Positions 55,279 to 63,677 of a stretch of 64,000 nucleotides of DNA are shown here, piece after piece; the stretch's first letter is position 1; the number at the start of each line of letters is the position of its first letter. The notes under the pieces are model-generated. The model searched no databases, was not told the origin of the DNA, and saw nothing but the letters and a program-made list of their open reading frames with translations. The position numbers and the translations under genes were made by a program. Source of the DNA: Peptacetobacter sp900550335 (GTDB lineage Bacteria > Bacillota > Clostridia > Peptostreptococcales > Peptostreptococcaceae); the NCBI RefSeq assembly GCF_047528295.1, contig NZ_CP180001.1, positions 744,001 to 808,000 of the forward strand, read 5' to 3'.

Positions 55279-57771
55279 ATGAGTAAAAAATATACTAAAA
55301 TTGAACGTGAATTACCGGTAATCCCACTTAGAGGATTAGCAATATTCCCATATATGATATTAAACTTTGATATAGGTAGAGAAATGTCTTTAAAAGCTTT
55401 AGAAGAAGCTATGTTAAACGACGAGGTTATATTCCTTACTTCTCAAAAGGATCCAGAAATAGATAATCCAGATGAGGATGATTTCTACAAAGTGGGGACT
55501 ATATCAAAAGTTAAACAGATGATAAAATTACCTGGAGATACAGTTAGGGTACTTGTTGAGGGGCTAACAAGAGGTACTATAAAAGAAATAGATAATGAAG
55601 AAGGGTACTACAAAGCAATAATCGAGGAAATAGTTGAATTAAGTGATGAAGATTTTGCAAATGTAGATTTAGATGTAGAAACTAACATAGAAGCATGTGA
55701 AGAAGATAAAGATTCATGTGCTGAAGAAAAAACAGAAGCATGTGAAGAAGTAAATGCAGATGAAGAATCAATAGAAAGTAAAGATTCAAAAGAGGAAAAA
55801 CTTGAAAGCATAGAAAATGATGTTGAAATAGAGGCATTAGTTAGAAATGTTATGGATGCTTTTGAGGACTATATAAATATAGGAAATAAAATATCTCCTG
55901 AGATATTAATAAGTCTTGCAGAAATAGACGATTACGGTAGATTAGTGGATACAATAGCTGCAAATATCTACCTAAAACCTGAGAAAAAACAGGAAATATT
56001 AGAAGAATTCGATGTTAAAAACAGATTAGAGCTTATATTTACTATCTTATTAGAAGAAGTTGAAATAATGAAGATAGAGAAAAAAATAGCTTTAAGAGTT
56101 AAAAAACAGATGAATAAAATTCAGAAAGAATATTATTTAAGAGAACAGATGAGAGCTATCCAGAAAGAGCTTGGAGAAGATGAGGACACATCAAGTGAAG
56201 CTGATAAATACAGAAAACAGCTAAAAACTTTAAAAGCTCCAAAAGAAACTAAAGAAAAAATAGCTAAGGAAATAGATAAATTTGCTAGAATGAGCTCAGC
56301 AGCACCAGATTCATCAGTAAGTAGAAACTATTTAGATATGATATTCTCACTTCCTTGGAATAAGGAAACTAAAGAAAAATTAGATGTTAAAAAAGCTGAA
56401 GAAGTATTAAATGAAGACCACTATGGATTAGATAAGGTTAAAGAAAGAATACTTGAATATTTATCAGTAAGAAAATTATCTAAGACTCCAAAAGGGCCGA
56501 TAATCTGTCTTGTTGGGCCTCCAGGGGTTGGTAAAACATCTATAGTTAAGTCTGTAGCTAGAGCACTAGGAAGAAAATACACTAGACTTTCTCTTGGTGG
56601 TGTTAGAGATGAGGCTGAAATAAGAGGACACAGAAGAACTTATGTAGGTGCAATTCCAGGTAGAATAATCAATGGAATGAAAGAAGCTGGCAGCAAGAAT
56701 CCAGTATTCCTACTAGACGAAATAGATAAAATGGCATCTGATTATAAAGGAGATCCAGCTTCAGCAATGCTAGAAGTACTAGACCCAGAACAGAACAAAG
56801 GATTTGTAGACCACTACATGGAAATACCTTTCGATTTATCAAAAGTATTATTCATAACAACTGCAAATACTTTAGATACTGTGCCTAGACCATTATTAGA
56901 CAGAATGGAAGTTATAAGAATTTCTGGATATATAGAAGAAGAAAAATTAAACATAGCTCAGAAATACCTTCTTCCAAAACAGATAAAAGAAAATGCACTT
57001 GCTGAAGGATTCGTTACAATGGACGAAGAGGTTATGAGAAAATTAATAAACTCATACACTAGAGAAGCAGGTGTTAGAACATTAGAAAGAACAATAGGAA
57101 AAGTTTGTAGAAAAGTAGCTAAAAAATACGTTGAAGATCCAAGCCTAGAAGGATACGATGTTAAAATGGAGGACCTTCCAGAATTCTTAGGTAAAGAAGT
57201 ATTCAAATACGATTTAGCTAAGGATGAGCCAAGAGTAGGTCTTGTAACTGGTCTTGCATGGACAGAAGTAGGAGGAGTTACTCTTGAAGTAGAGGTAAAC
57301 GTGCTTAAAGGTAAGGGAGAAATAGTGCTTACAGGTCAGCTAGGAGATGTTATGAAAGAATCAGCTAGAGCAGGTATATCATACATAAGATCTAGAGCTG
57401 AAGAATTAGGCATAGACCCAGAATTCTACAAAAATACAGATATACATATACATCTACCAGAAGGAGCTACTCCAAAAGACGGCCCTTCAGCTGGTATAAC
57501 TATGGCTCTTGCTGTAATATCAGCGCTTACAGGTAGAGGAGTTCCAGGAAATATAGCTATGACTGGTGAAATAACTCTAAGAGGTAGAGTGCTTCCTGTT
57601 GGTGGAGTTAAAGAAAAATTATTAGCAGCACATAGAGCAGGGGTGAAAAAAGCACTTCTTCCTGTAGAATGTGAAGTTGATTTAGACGAAATACCAGAAA
57701 ATGTAAAAGAAGATATGGAATTCGTATTAGTTGAGACAATGGACGATGTTTTAAAAGAAGCGTTAATATAA
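55279..57771 (+). CDS. lon: ATP-dependent protease Lon
   Basis: 830 residues. N-terminal substrate domain, AAA+ module with Walker A GPPGVGKTS and Walker B VFLLDEIDKM, and the C-terminal protease domain with Ser in KDGPSAGITM and Lys in GGVKEKLLAAHRAG. Within the N domain (about residues 125-185) is an acidic insert with Cys (EACEEDKDSCAEEKTEAC) not seen in ordinary Lon. GGAGATGAGG site. Confidence 0.95.
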   Translation: MSKKYTKIERELPVIPLRGLAIFPYMILNFDIGREMSLKALEEAMLNDEVIFLTSQKDPEIDNPDEDDFYKVGTISKVKQMIKLPGDTVRVLVEGLTRGTIKEIDNEEGYYKAIIEEIVELSDEDFANVDLDVETNIEACEEDKDSCAEEKTEACEEVNADEESIESKDSKEEKLESIENDVEIEALVRNVMDAFEDYINIGNKISPEILISLAEIDDYGRLVDTIAANIYLKPEKKQEILEEFDVKNRLELIFTILLEEVEIMKIEKKIALRVKKQMNKIQKEYYLREQMRAIQKELGEDEDTSSEADKYRKQLKTLKAPKETKEKIAKEIDKFARMSSAAPDSSVSRNYLDMIFSLPWNKETKEKLDVKKAEEVLNEDHYGLDKVKERILEYLSVRKLSKTPKGPIICLVGPPGVGKTSIVKSVARALGRKYTRLSLGGVRDEAEIRGHRRTYVGAIPGRIINGMKEAGSKNPVFLLDEIDKMASDYKGDPASAMLEVLDPEQNKGFVDHYMEIPFDLSKVLFITTANTLDTVPRPLLDRMEVIRISGYIEEEKLNIAQKYLLPKQIKENALAEGFVTMDEEVMRKLINSYTREAGVRTLERTIGKVCRKVAKKYVEDPSLEGYDVKMEDLPEFLGKEVFKYDLAKDEPRVGLVTGLAWTEVGGVTLEVEVNVLKGKGEIVLTGQLGDVMKESARAGISYIRSRAEELGIDPEFYKNTDIHIHLPEGATPKDGPSAGITMALAVISALTGRGVPGNIAMTGEITLRGRVLPVGGVKEKLLAAHRAGVKKALLPVECEVDLDEIPENVKEDMEFVLVETMDDVLKEALI

Positions 57772-57802
57772 TTGTTGATGTAAAATACGTTAATGGAAAA
57801 TA

Positions 57803-57846
57803 TTTTTAAAAGAGCTAATTTTATTTTTAGGAAGCTCTTTTAAAAA
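57803..57846 (+). terminator. lon terminator
   Basis: AAAAGAGCT / AGCTCTTTT with flanking A and T runs. Confidence 0.65.
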
Positions 57847-57897
57847 TTATTGGTTTGAATTATTGCGAGTTTATAAATAGAAAAGGACGGTGAAAGT

Positions 57898-58509
57898 ATG
57901 AAAATAAGAAGCTCAGAGATAACGATGAGTGCTGTACATAGACACCAGTATCCTACAGACGGAATACCTGAGATAGCACTAGCTGGGAGATCTAACGTGG
58001 GTAAATCATCACTTACAAATGCTTTACTTAACAGAAGAAATTTCGCTAGAACAAGTTCTACACCAGGTAAGACAAGAACAATAAACTTCTACTTAATAAA
58101 TAAGGAGTTTTTCTTTGTTGATTTACCAGGGTATGGATATGCAAAGGTTGCTAAGTCTGAAAAGGATAAGTGGGGACAGGTAATGGAGAGATACCTTCAG
58201 GATAGGGAAGAGCTTTGTGCGATATTCCTTCTTGTAGATATAAGACATGAACCTACAGCAGACGATAAGATGATGTACGACTGGATAAAATACTACGGAT
58301 ATGACTGTGTTGTTGTTGCGACAAAAGCAGATAAGATATCTAGAGGACAGTATTTAAAACATTTAAGTGTGATAAGAAAGAAACTTCAGTTAGAAAAGGA
58401 TGAAAAGATAATACCTGTATCTTCATCTAAAAAAACTGGAATAGAAGAACTATGGAGTGAAATAGTTGAGCAGTATAGAAAACATGGATACGAAATAACT
58501 GAAGATTAG
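57898..58509 (+). CDS. engB: Ribosome biogenesis GTPase EngB/YsxC
   Basis: 203 residues. G1 GRSNVGKSS, G2 region ARTSSTPGKTRT, G3 DLPGYGYA, G4 TKADK. Helps assemble the large ribosomal subunit. Follows lon, as in many Firmicutes. The last codons are mirrored in copy K. Confidence 0.95.
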   Translation: MKIRSSEITMSAVHRHQYPTDGIPEIALAGRSNVGKSSLTNALLNRRNFARTSSTPGKTRTINFYLINKEFFFVDLPGYGYAKVAKSEKDKWGQVMERYLQDREELCAIFLLVDIRHEPTADDKMMYDWIKYYGYDCVVVATKADKISRGQYLKHLSVIRKKLQLEKDEKIIPVSSSKKTGIEELWSEIVEQYRKHGYEITED

Positions 58510-58757
58510 TATTTGGAGGGGCTAAGGCAAAATTTTGCTAAAGCCTCTCTTTTTATGCTAGTGATTTCAAACAATCTACTCTCCAGGCTTCAATGCCTCG
58601 CACAATTATATAAGACCTTAAAATTGTTGCGAGGCATTTCCAGATTGTCGAGTGCGATTTGTTTGAAATTACTAGCAAAAGAGAAACTTTATCTAAAATT
58701 TTGATTTAGCTACCATAATACAAATCATTAGTTATTTCGTAGTAGTTTTCTATACTG
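58471..58757 (+). repeat. Quasi-palindrome copy K at the engB 3' end
   Basis: Core: CTCCAGGCTTC (58581), inner stem AATGCCTCGCACAATT with complement, TCCAGATTGTCGAG (58639). Arms TGCTAGTGATTTCAAACAA / TTGTTTGAAATTACTAGCA. The mirror includes the engB terminator and coding end: CAGTATAGAAAAC (58471) has its exact complement at 58745-58757, and ACGAAATAACT is mirrored. Confidence 0.92.
58515..58554 (+). terminator. engB terminator inside copy K
   Basis: GAGGGGCTAAGGCAAAA / TTTTGCTAAAGCCTCTC followed by T5. Confidence 0.8.
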
Positions 58758-58777
58758 TTTGTTAGATGGAATATATG

Positions 58778-58821
58778 GGACCGCAGTATGTCAAAAACTG
58801 ATATACTGTGGTTCTTTTTTT
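58778..58821 (+). terminator. Terminator before alr
   Basis: GGACCGCAGTAT / ATATACTGTGGTTC, then T7. The rest of the gap to 58986 is AT-rich. Confidence 0.75.
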
Positions 58822-58986
58822 ATGCAGTAAAGTAATTTATATTATTATATAGTTTATTAAGCGATTTTTGATTTTATGTATCGAGAGTTTAGTTTAATGA
58901 TGCATAAAATTATTAATTGTTATATTTTTTTAAGGAATAAGATTTTTTAGATAGATTAGATATTAGTTTAGACTGGGGGTTTTTAG

Positions 58987-60153
58987 ATGATAGATAAGAG
59001 TAGAATTAAGGCGGTTGCTTGGGCAGAAATAGATTTAGATGCTTTTAAGAGAAATTTAAAGAGCATAAGAAATGTTTTAAATAATGGAGAAAAGATTTGT
59101 GGAATCGTAAAGGCTGATGCTTATGGACATGGTTCTGTTGAGATTGCAAAGACTTTAGAGGAAAATGATGTAGAGTATCTTGCAGTTTCTAGGGCAGAGG
59201 AGGCTATGGAGCTTAGAAGAAAAGGTCTTGAGCTTCCGATTTTGATACTTGGCTACACTCCAGAGCAGAGATATAGAGATATAATCAGAAACGATGTTAT
59301 GTTCACTGTTTATTCTATGGAGGATGCGGTGAAGTTAAATGAAGCAGCTGAGGAGCTTGAGATGGACGCAAAAGTTCATATAAAGATAGATACAGGAATG
59401 AACAGACTAGGATTTAAGGTTACTGAGGAGTCTGTTTGTGAGATTAAGGAAATAAGCGAAATGGATAGAATTAGTATTAAGGGGATATTTACTCATTTTG
59501 CTGCAGCCGATGAAGTTGACAAGAGTTTTACTGAAATGCAGGGCGAAAAATTCAAGTATATGTTAAATAGATTAAAAGAAGAAGGTGTTGAAGTGCCATT
59601 GGTGCACGCAGCAAATAGTGCAGCTATAGTGGATTGCGACGATTTAAAATTCGACATGGTAAGAGCTGGGATAATCATGTACGGATGCTATCCTTCAGAT
59701 GATATTATGAAAGAAAGAGTACCTGTTGAGCCTGTAATGACTATAAAAACTAGGGTTTCTCATATAAAAACAATAGAGCCTGGCGAAAAAATAAGCTACG
59801 GATGCACTTACGAAGCAAAGGAAAAAGAAAGAATTGCTACACTTGCAATAGGATATGCAGACGGATTTGTTAGAGGAAGAAAAAATCCAAAAGTTTGTAT
59901 AAACGGAAAAGACTATGAAGTAGTTGGAAGAATCTGCATGGATCAGTGCATGATAAAAATAGGAATGGATGACGACATAAAAGTTGGAGATGAAGCTGTA
60001 GTATTTGGAAAAGGTGGGGTTAGCATAAGTGAATTTGCTGATGATTGCGGAACAATTGCCCATGAAATAATGTGCAACATCTCAAGAAGAATACCTAGAG
60101 TATTCATCGAACACGAGGATATAATAAAATACGACGACTACCTAAGATACTAA
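58987..60153 (+). CDS. alr: Alanine racemase
   Basis: 388 residues. PLP Lys in GIVKADAYGHG near the N terminus; C-terminal catalytic Tyr in ISYGCTYEA. Makes D-alanine for peptidoglycan. GGGGGT site. The two halves of the gene differ visibly in codon choice: the first has more GTT/GAG/AAG, the second more ATA/GAA/AAA. Confidence 0.95.
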   Translation: MIDKSRIKAVAWAEIDLDAFKRNLKSIRNVLNNGEKICGIVKADAYGHGSVEIAKTLEENDVEYLAVSRAEEAMELRRKGLELPILILGYTPEQRYRDIIRNDVMFTVYSMEDAVKLNEAAEELEMDAKVHIKIDTGMNRLGFKVTEESVCEIKEISEMDRISIKGIFTHFAAADEVDKSFTEMQGEKFKYMLNRLKEEGVEVPLVHAANSAAIVDCDDLKFDMVRAGIIMYGCYPSDDIMKERVPVEPVMTIKTRVSHIKTIEPGEKISYGCTYEAKEKERIATLAIGYADGFVRGRKNPKVCINGKDYEVVGRICMDQCMIKIGMDDDIKVGDEAVVFGKGGVSISEFADDCGTIAHEIMCNISRRIPRVFIEHEDIIKYDDYLRY

Positions 60154-60231
60154 AAACAAACTATAGCCAACCACATAACTAAAAATAAATATACTTACGA
60201 TAAAAAACTACAAACGAAATACTAACAACAA

Positions 60232-60258
60232 GCAAATTTACCAACCACGTAAATTTGC
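60232..60258. repeat. Hairpin GCAAATTTAC / GTAAATTTGC
   Basis: Perfect 10-bp stem with a 7-nt loop after alr. Outer AT-rich sequence also pairs loosely (TACGATAAAAA with its counterpart near 60280). Likely 3' end structure of alr. Confidence 0.55.
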
Positions 60259-60266
60259 AGTCAACA

Positions 60267-60469
60267 ATTTTGTTAAATATGTTTTCGTATTAAATAAGTA
60301 ACGATTTATATAAAGTCTGTTTGAAAAGCAAAAGAAAGGGATAATATATGTAACCGAACTCGACAATGCGACTCGATCGCCTGGAGAGGAGGATACATAT
60401 ATTATCCCTTTTGTTTTTCAACAGACTTTTATAAATCGCCTTATTTAGATGAAAAAAATTTAACAAAAT
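60267..60469 (-). repeat. Quasi-palindrome copy L (reverse orientation, minimal core)
   Basis: Plus-strand boxes CTCGACAAT (60359) and CTGGAGAG (60381) with only GCGACTCGATCGC between. Very long arms: CGATTTATATAAAGTCTG (60302) mirrored at 60422-60438, AAAGGGATAATATATGT with complement, and ATTTTGTTAAAT (60267) / ATTTAACAAAAT (60458). It abuts the rrf2 promoter. Confidence 0.88.
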
Positions 60470-60473
60470 AATG

Positions 60474-60502
60474 TTGACAAAAATTATCTAGTTTGATAAG
60501 AT
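60474..60502 (+). promoter_or_regulatory. rrf2 promoter with internal dyad
   Basis: TTGACA (60474), 17-bp spacer, TAAGAT (60497). The dyad TTATC-N6-GATAA (60484-60499) fills the spacer, a position where a bound repressor would block polymerase; autoregulation by the Rrf2 protein is likely. Confidence 0.65.
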
Positions 60503-60525
60503 TAAGACATAGTAGGTGATGGAAA

Positions 60526-60975
60526 ATGTTATTTACAAGGGAAAGTGACTATGCAATAAGAATTGTGAGGGCACTAAAAGACGAAGAAAAATTAACAATC
60601 AAAACAATATGCGAAAGAGAAATCCTACCAGAGGCATTTGCTTACAAGATTATCAAAAAGCTTGCAAAGAGCGACATAGTAGAGATAAAAAGGGGAGCAA
60701 ATGGAGGATATAGTTTAAAAAAAGACCTAAACGAACTAACTCTTTATGATGTAATAATCGCAGTTGAGCCAGATTTTGCAGTTATGGAATGTATAAATAA
60801 TTTCTGTAGCAGAAATGGAGCAAATGGGATGTGCAAGGTACATAAGGAGCTAATCTATATTCAAAATCAGGTAGAGATGCTACTAAAAAGAAGAAGTCTA
60901 AATGAAATATTAGAAGATAAAGACTTCGATTGTGGAGAGTGTAAAAGCTTCGACACTAGGAAAAGTATATTATAA
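60526..60975 (+). CDS. Rrf2 family transcriptional regulator
   Basis: 149 residues. N-terminal MLFTRESDYAIRIVRAL and winged helix; three cysteines in CINNFCSRNGANGMC (C-x4-C-x8-C), the region that binds a cluster in IscR/NsrR. A redox, NO or iron-sulfur sensor is likely. It precedes cooS by 352 bp and may control it. Confidence 0.88.
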   Translation: MLFTRESDYAIRIVRALKDEEKLTIKTICEREILPEAFAYKIIKKLAKSDIVEIKRGANGGYSLKKDLNELTLYDVIIAVEPDFAVMECINNFCSRNGANGMCKVHKELIYIQNQVEMLLKRRSLNEILEDKDFDCGECKSFDTRKSIL

Positions 60976-61327
60976 AAATTAGCACTAAGCAGTGTTAAAA
61001 AATCAGTATCAAAAAGGTTAAATTTTGCATATTAAAAAACAAAAAAGCTTGTATAAATTCAAGAATGGTAAAACTTGTATGGATTCAAGCTAAAAAATTT
61101 TTAGGATTAAAGTGGACTAAAATAGTCTAAATAAAAATCTGAACTAAAAATTTAAAATAAATACAAAAGATAAAAAGAAGTACAAAATAAAAAAAAATGC
61201 AAAAGATAAAACGTCAAAACAAAATAACAAATTCATCAATTTTTTAATCGAAGCAATAAAAAACAGCAATAATAAAATAATAAAAAATAATTTAAAAAAT
61301 TAATTTCCAATATCAGGAGGTAGAACA
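60976..61327 (+). promoter_or_regulatory. cooS upstream region with repeated dyad
   Basis: AT-rich 352 bp. CTTGTAT-AA-ATTCAAG (61048) and CTTGTAT-GG-ATTCAAG (61074) are near-identical imperfect dyads 26 bp apart. They could be operator copies or the arms of a hairpin (AGCTTG / CAAGCT). GGAGG ribosome site at the end. Confidence 0.5.
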
Positions 61328-63214
61328 ATGAATCATAAATGCTATGGCTGTAATACATGTAAAAGTGCAGACAAACCTTTAGAAGGTTACATAAGAAACC
61401 TTCCTTTTGAAACATCTCATCACAGAGTAGACACTCAGAAAACTAAATGTGGATTCGGTTTACAGGGAGTTTGCTGTAGACTATGTTCAAATGGGCCTTG
61501 TAGAATAACTCCAGAGTCTCCAAGAGGAATATGTGGAGCAAATGCAGACACAATAGTTACAAGAAACTTTTTAAGAGCAGTTGCATCAGGATCAGGATGC
61601 TACATACACGTTGTTGAAAATACAGCAAGAAACGTAAAAGACGTAGCTCAGAAAAAAGGCGAAATAAAAGGAATAAATGCGTTAAATAAATTAGCAGATA
61701 TATTTGAAATACATGAAGAAGATATGCACAAAAGAGCAGAAATGGTTGCAGATGCTGTATTAGCTGATTTATATCTTCCTGAATTTGAAGAAATGAAATT
61801 AATCAAAAAAATGGCTTATGCTCCAAGATATGAAAACTGGAAAGAACTTGGAATACTACCTGGTGGGGCAAAATCAGAAGTATGTCATGGTGTTGTAAAA
61901 TGTTCAACAAACTTAAACTCAGACCCAGTTGATATGCTAAAAGATTGCTTAAAACTAGGAATTTCAACAGGTATATACGGATTAACTCTTACAAACCTAC
62001 TAAACGATATAGTTTTAGGAGAGCCAGAAATAAGACTTGCTCCTGTAGGAATGAGAGTTGTAAACCCTGATTACATAAACATAATGATAACTGGACATCA
62101 GCACTCAATGTTTACATACCTTCAGAAGAGATTAACTGAAGAAGATGTTGTTAAAAAGGCTGAAGCAGTTGGAGCAAAAGGATTCAAATTAGTTGGATGT
62201 ACTTGCGTTGGACAGGACTTACAGCTAAGAGGTGCTCATTATGAAGATATATTCGATGGACACGCTGGAAACAACTACACAAGTGAAGCAATACTTGCGA
62301 CTGGTGCAATAGATGCAGTTATATCAGAATTCAACTGTACACTTCCAGGAATCGAGCCAATATGTGACGAATTAAAAATAAAACAGATATGTATAGATAG
62401 CGTTGCTAAAAAAGCAAATGCAGAATTAAAAGAATTCGACTTCGAAAACAGAGAAGCTGTTTCAGAAGAGATAATAGACAAAATAATAGAATCTTATACA
62501 TCAAGAAGAGGAAATGTGGAGCTTAACTTATTTGAAGATCATGGATTCGACAATGCTTTAACTGGTGTAAGTGAAGGTTCATTAAAAGACTTCTTAGGTG
62601 GAAACTGGAAACCACTTATAGACTTATTAGTAGCTGGAGAAATAAAAGGTGTTGCAGGAGTAGTTGGATGTTCAAACTTAACTGCTGGAGGACACGATGT
62701 TTTAAGTGTTGATTTAGTTAAAGAATTAATATCAAGAGATATAATAGTTTTAACTGCGGGATGTTCTTCAGGAGGAATAGAAAACTGCGGATTTATGAAT
62801 CCAGAAGCTGCTAAATATGCTGGACCAAAACTAAGAAAAGTATGTGAATCTTTAGGAATACCACCAGTATTAAACTTTGGTCCATGTTTAGCAATAGGAA
62901 GACTAGAAATAGTAGCTACAGAATTAGCTGAAGCTATAGGCATAGATTTACCTCAGTTACCACTTGTATTATCAGCAGCTCAGTGGCTAGAAGAACAGGC
63001 ACTTGCTGATGGATGCTTCGGACTTGCTTTAGGATTACCACTACACTTAGGATTACCTCCATTTGTAACAGGAAGTGATGTAGCGGTAAAAGTATTAACT
63101 GAAGATATGAAACAGTTGACAGGTGGACAGGTAATAATAAACCCAGATGCAAAAGAAACAGCTGATATTCTTGAAAAAATTATAGAAGAAAAACGTGCTG
63201 CACTTAATATCTAA
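61328..63214 (+). CDS. cooS: Anaerobic Ni-Fe carbon monoxide dehydrogenase CooS
   Basis: 628 residues, full length. N-terminal Cys-rich segment for the D and B clusters (CYGCNTCKS, CGFGLQGVCCRLCSNGPC). C-cluster candidates: TGHQHS (His), GCTCVG, FNCTLPG, VGCSN, TAGCSSGG, GPCLA. The usual HGH motif reads TGH here and other motifs are variant, so it belongs to a divergent clade. Oxidises CO to CO2; with CooF and the following flavoprotein it may pass electrons to NAD(P). Confidence 0.92.
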   Translation: MNHKCYGCNTCKSADKPLEGYIRNLPFETSHHRVDTQKTKCGFGLQGVCCRLCSNGPCRITPESPRGICGANADTIVTRNFLRAVASGSGCYIHVVENTARNVKDVAQKKGEIKGINALNKLADIFEIHEEDMHKRAEMVADAVLADLYLPEFEEMKLIKKMAYAPRYENWKELGILPGGAKSEVCHGVVKCSTNLNSDPVDMLKDCLKLGISTGIYGLTLTNLLNDIVLGEPEIRLAPVGMRVVNPDYINIMITGHQHSMFTYLQKRLTEEDVVKKAEAVGAKGFKLVGCTCVGQDLQLRGAHYEDIFDGHAGNNYTSEAILATGAIDAVISEFNCTLPGIEPICDELKIKQICIDSVAKKANAELKEFDFENREAVSEEIIDKIIESYTSRRGNVELNLFEDHGFDNALTGVSEGSLKDFLGGNWKPLIDLLVAGEIKGVAGVVGCSNLTAGGHDVLSVDLVKELISRDIIVLTAGCSSGGIENCGFMNPEAAKYAGPKLRKVCESLGIPPVLNFGPCLAIGRLEIVATELAEAIGIDLPQLPLVLSAAQWLEEQALADGCFGLALGLPLHLGLPPFVTGSDVAVKVLTEDMKQLTGGQVIINPDAKETADILEKIIEEKRAALNI

Positions 63215-63227
63215 GGAGGGCGCCTAT

Positions 63228-63674
63228 ATGAAAAGAATAATTGTAGACTACGAAAAATGTGACGGATGCAAAAACTGCTCAGTGGCATGTATGCAGGCTC
63301 ACAGAAAAGATGAAGGCGATGTATACACACTAAACCTTCTTGACCCAGAAAATGAATCAAGAAACTTTATATATAAAGACGAAAAAGGAAATTATCGTCC
63401 TGTATTTTGCAGACATTGTGATGAACCAGAATGTGTGATGTCTTGCATGAGTGGTGCTCTTAAAAAAGACCCAGAATCAGGACTTGTTACATACGATGAA
63501 AAAAGATGTGGTTCTTGCTTTATGTGTGTAATGAACTGTCCATTTGGTGTATTAAAACCAGACAGAATAACTAAGACAAAAGTTATAAAATGTGATTTCT
63601 GCTTAGAGCATGGTGGAGAGCCAAGTTGCGTAAAATCATGTCCTAAAAAAGCAATTCATGTAGAGGAGGTGTAA
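63228..63674 (+). CDS. cooF: CooF-like four-cluster ferredoxin subunit
   Basis: 148 residues with repeated 4Fe-4S motifs: CDGCKNCSVAC, CRHCDEPECVMSC, CGSCFMCVMNC, CDFCLEHGGEPSCVKSC. HycB/CooF type electron carrier. ATG at 63228 after GGAGGG. The upstream extension overlaps cooS and is unlikely. Confidence 0.9.
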   Translation: MKRIIVDYEKCDGCKNCSVACMQAHRKDEGDVYTLNLLDPENESRNFIYKDEKGNYRPVFCRHCDEPECVMSCMSGALKKDPESGLVTYDEKRCGSCFMCVMNCPFGVLKPDRITKTKVIKCDFCLEHGGEPSCVKSCPKKAIHVEEV

Positions 63675-63677
63675 TCT

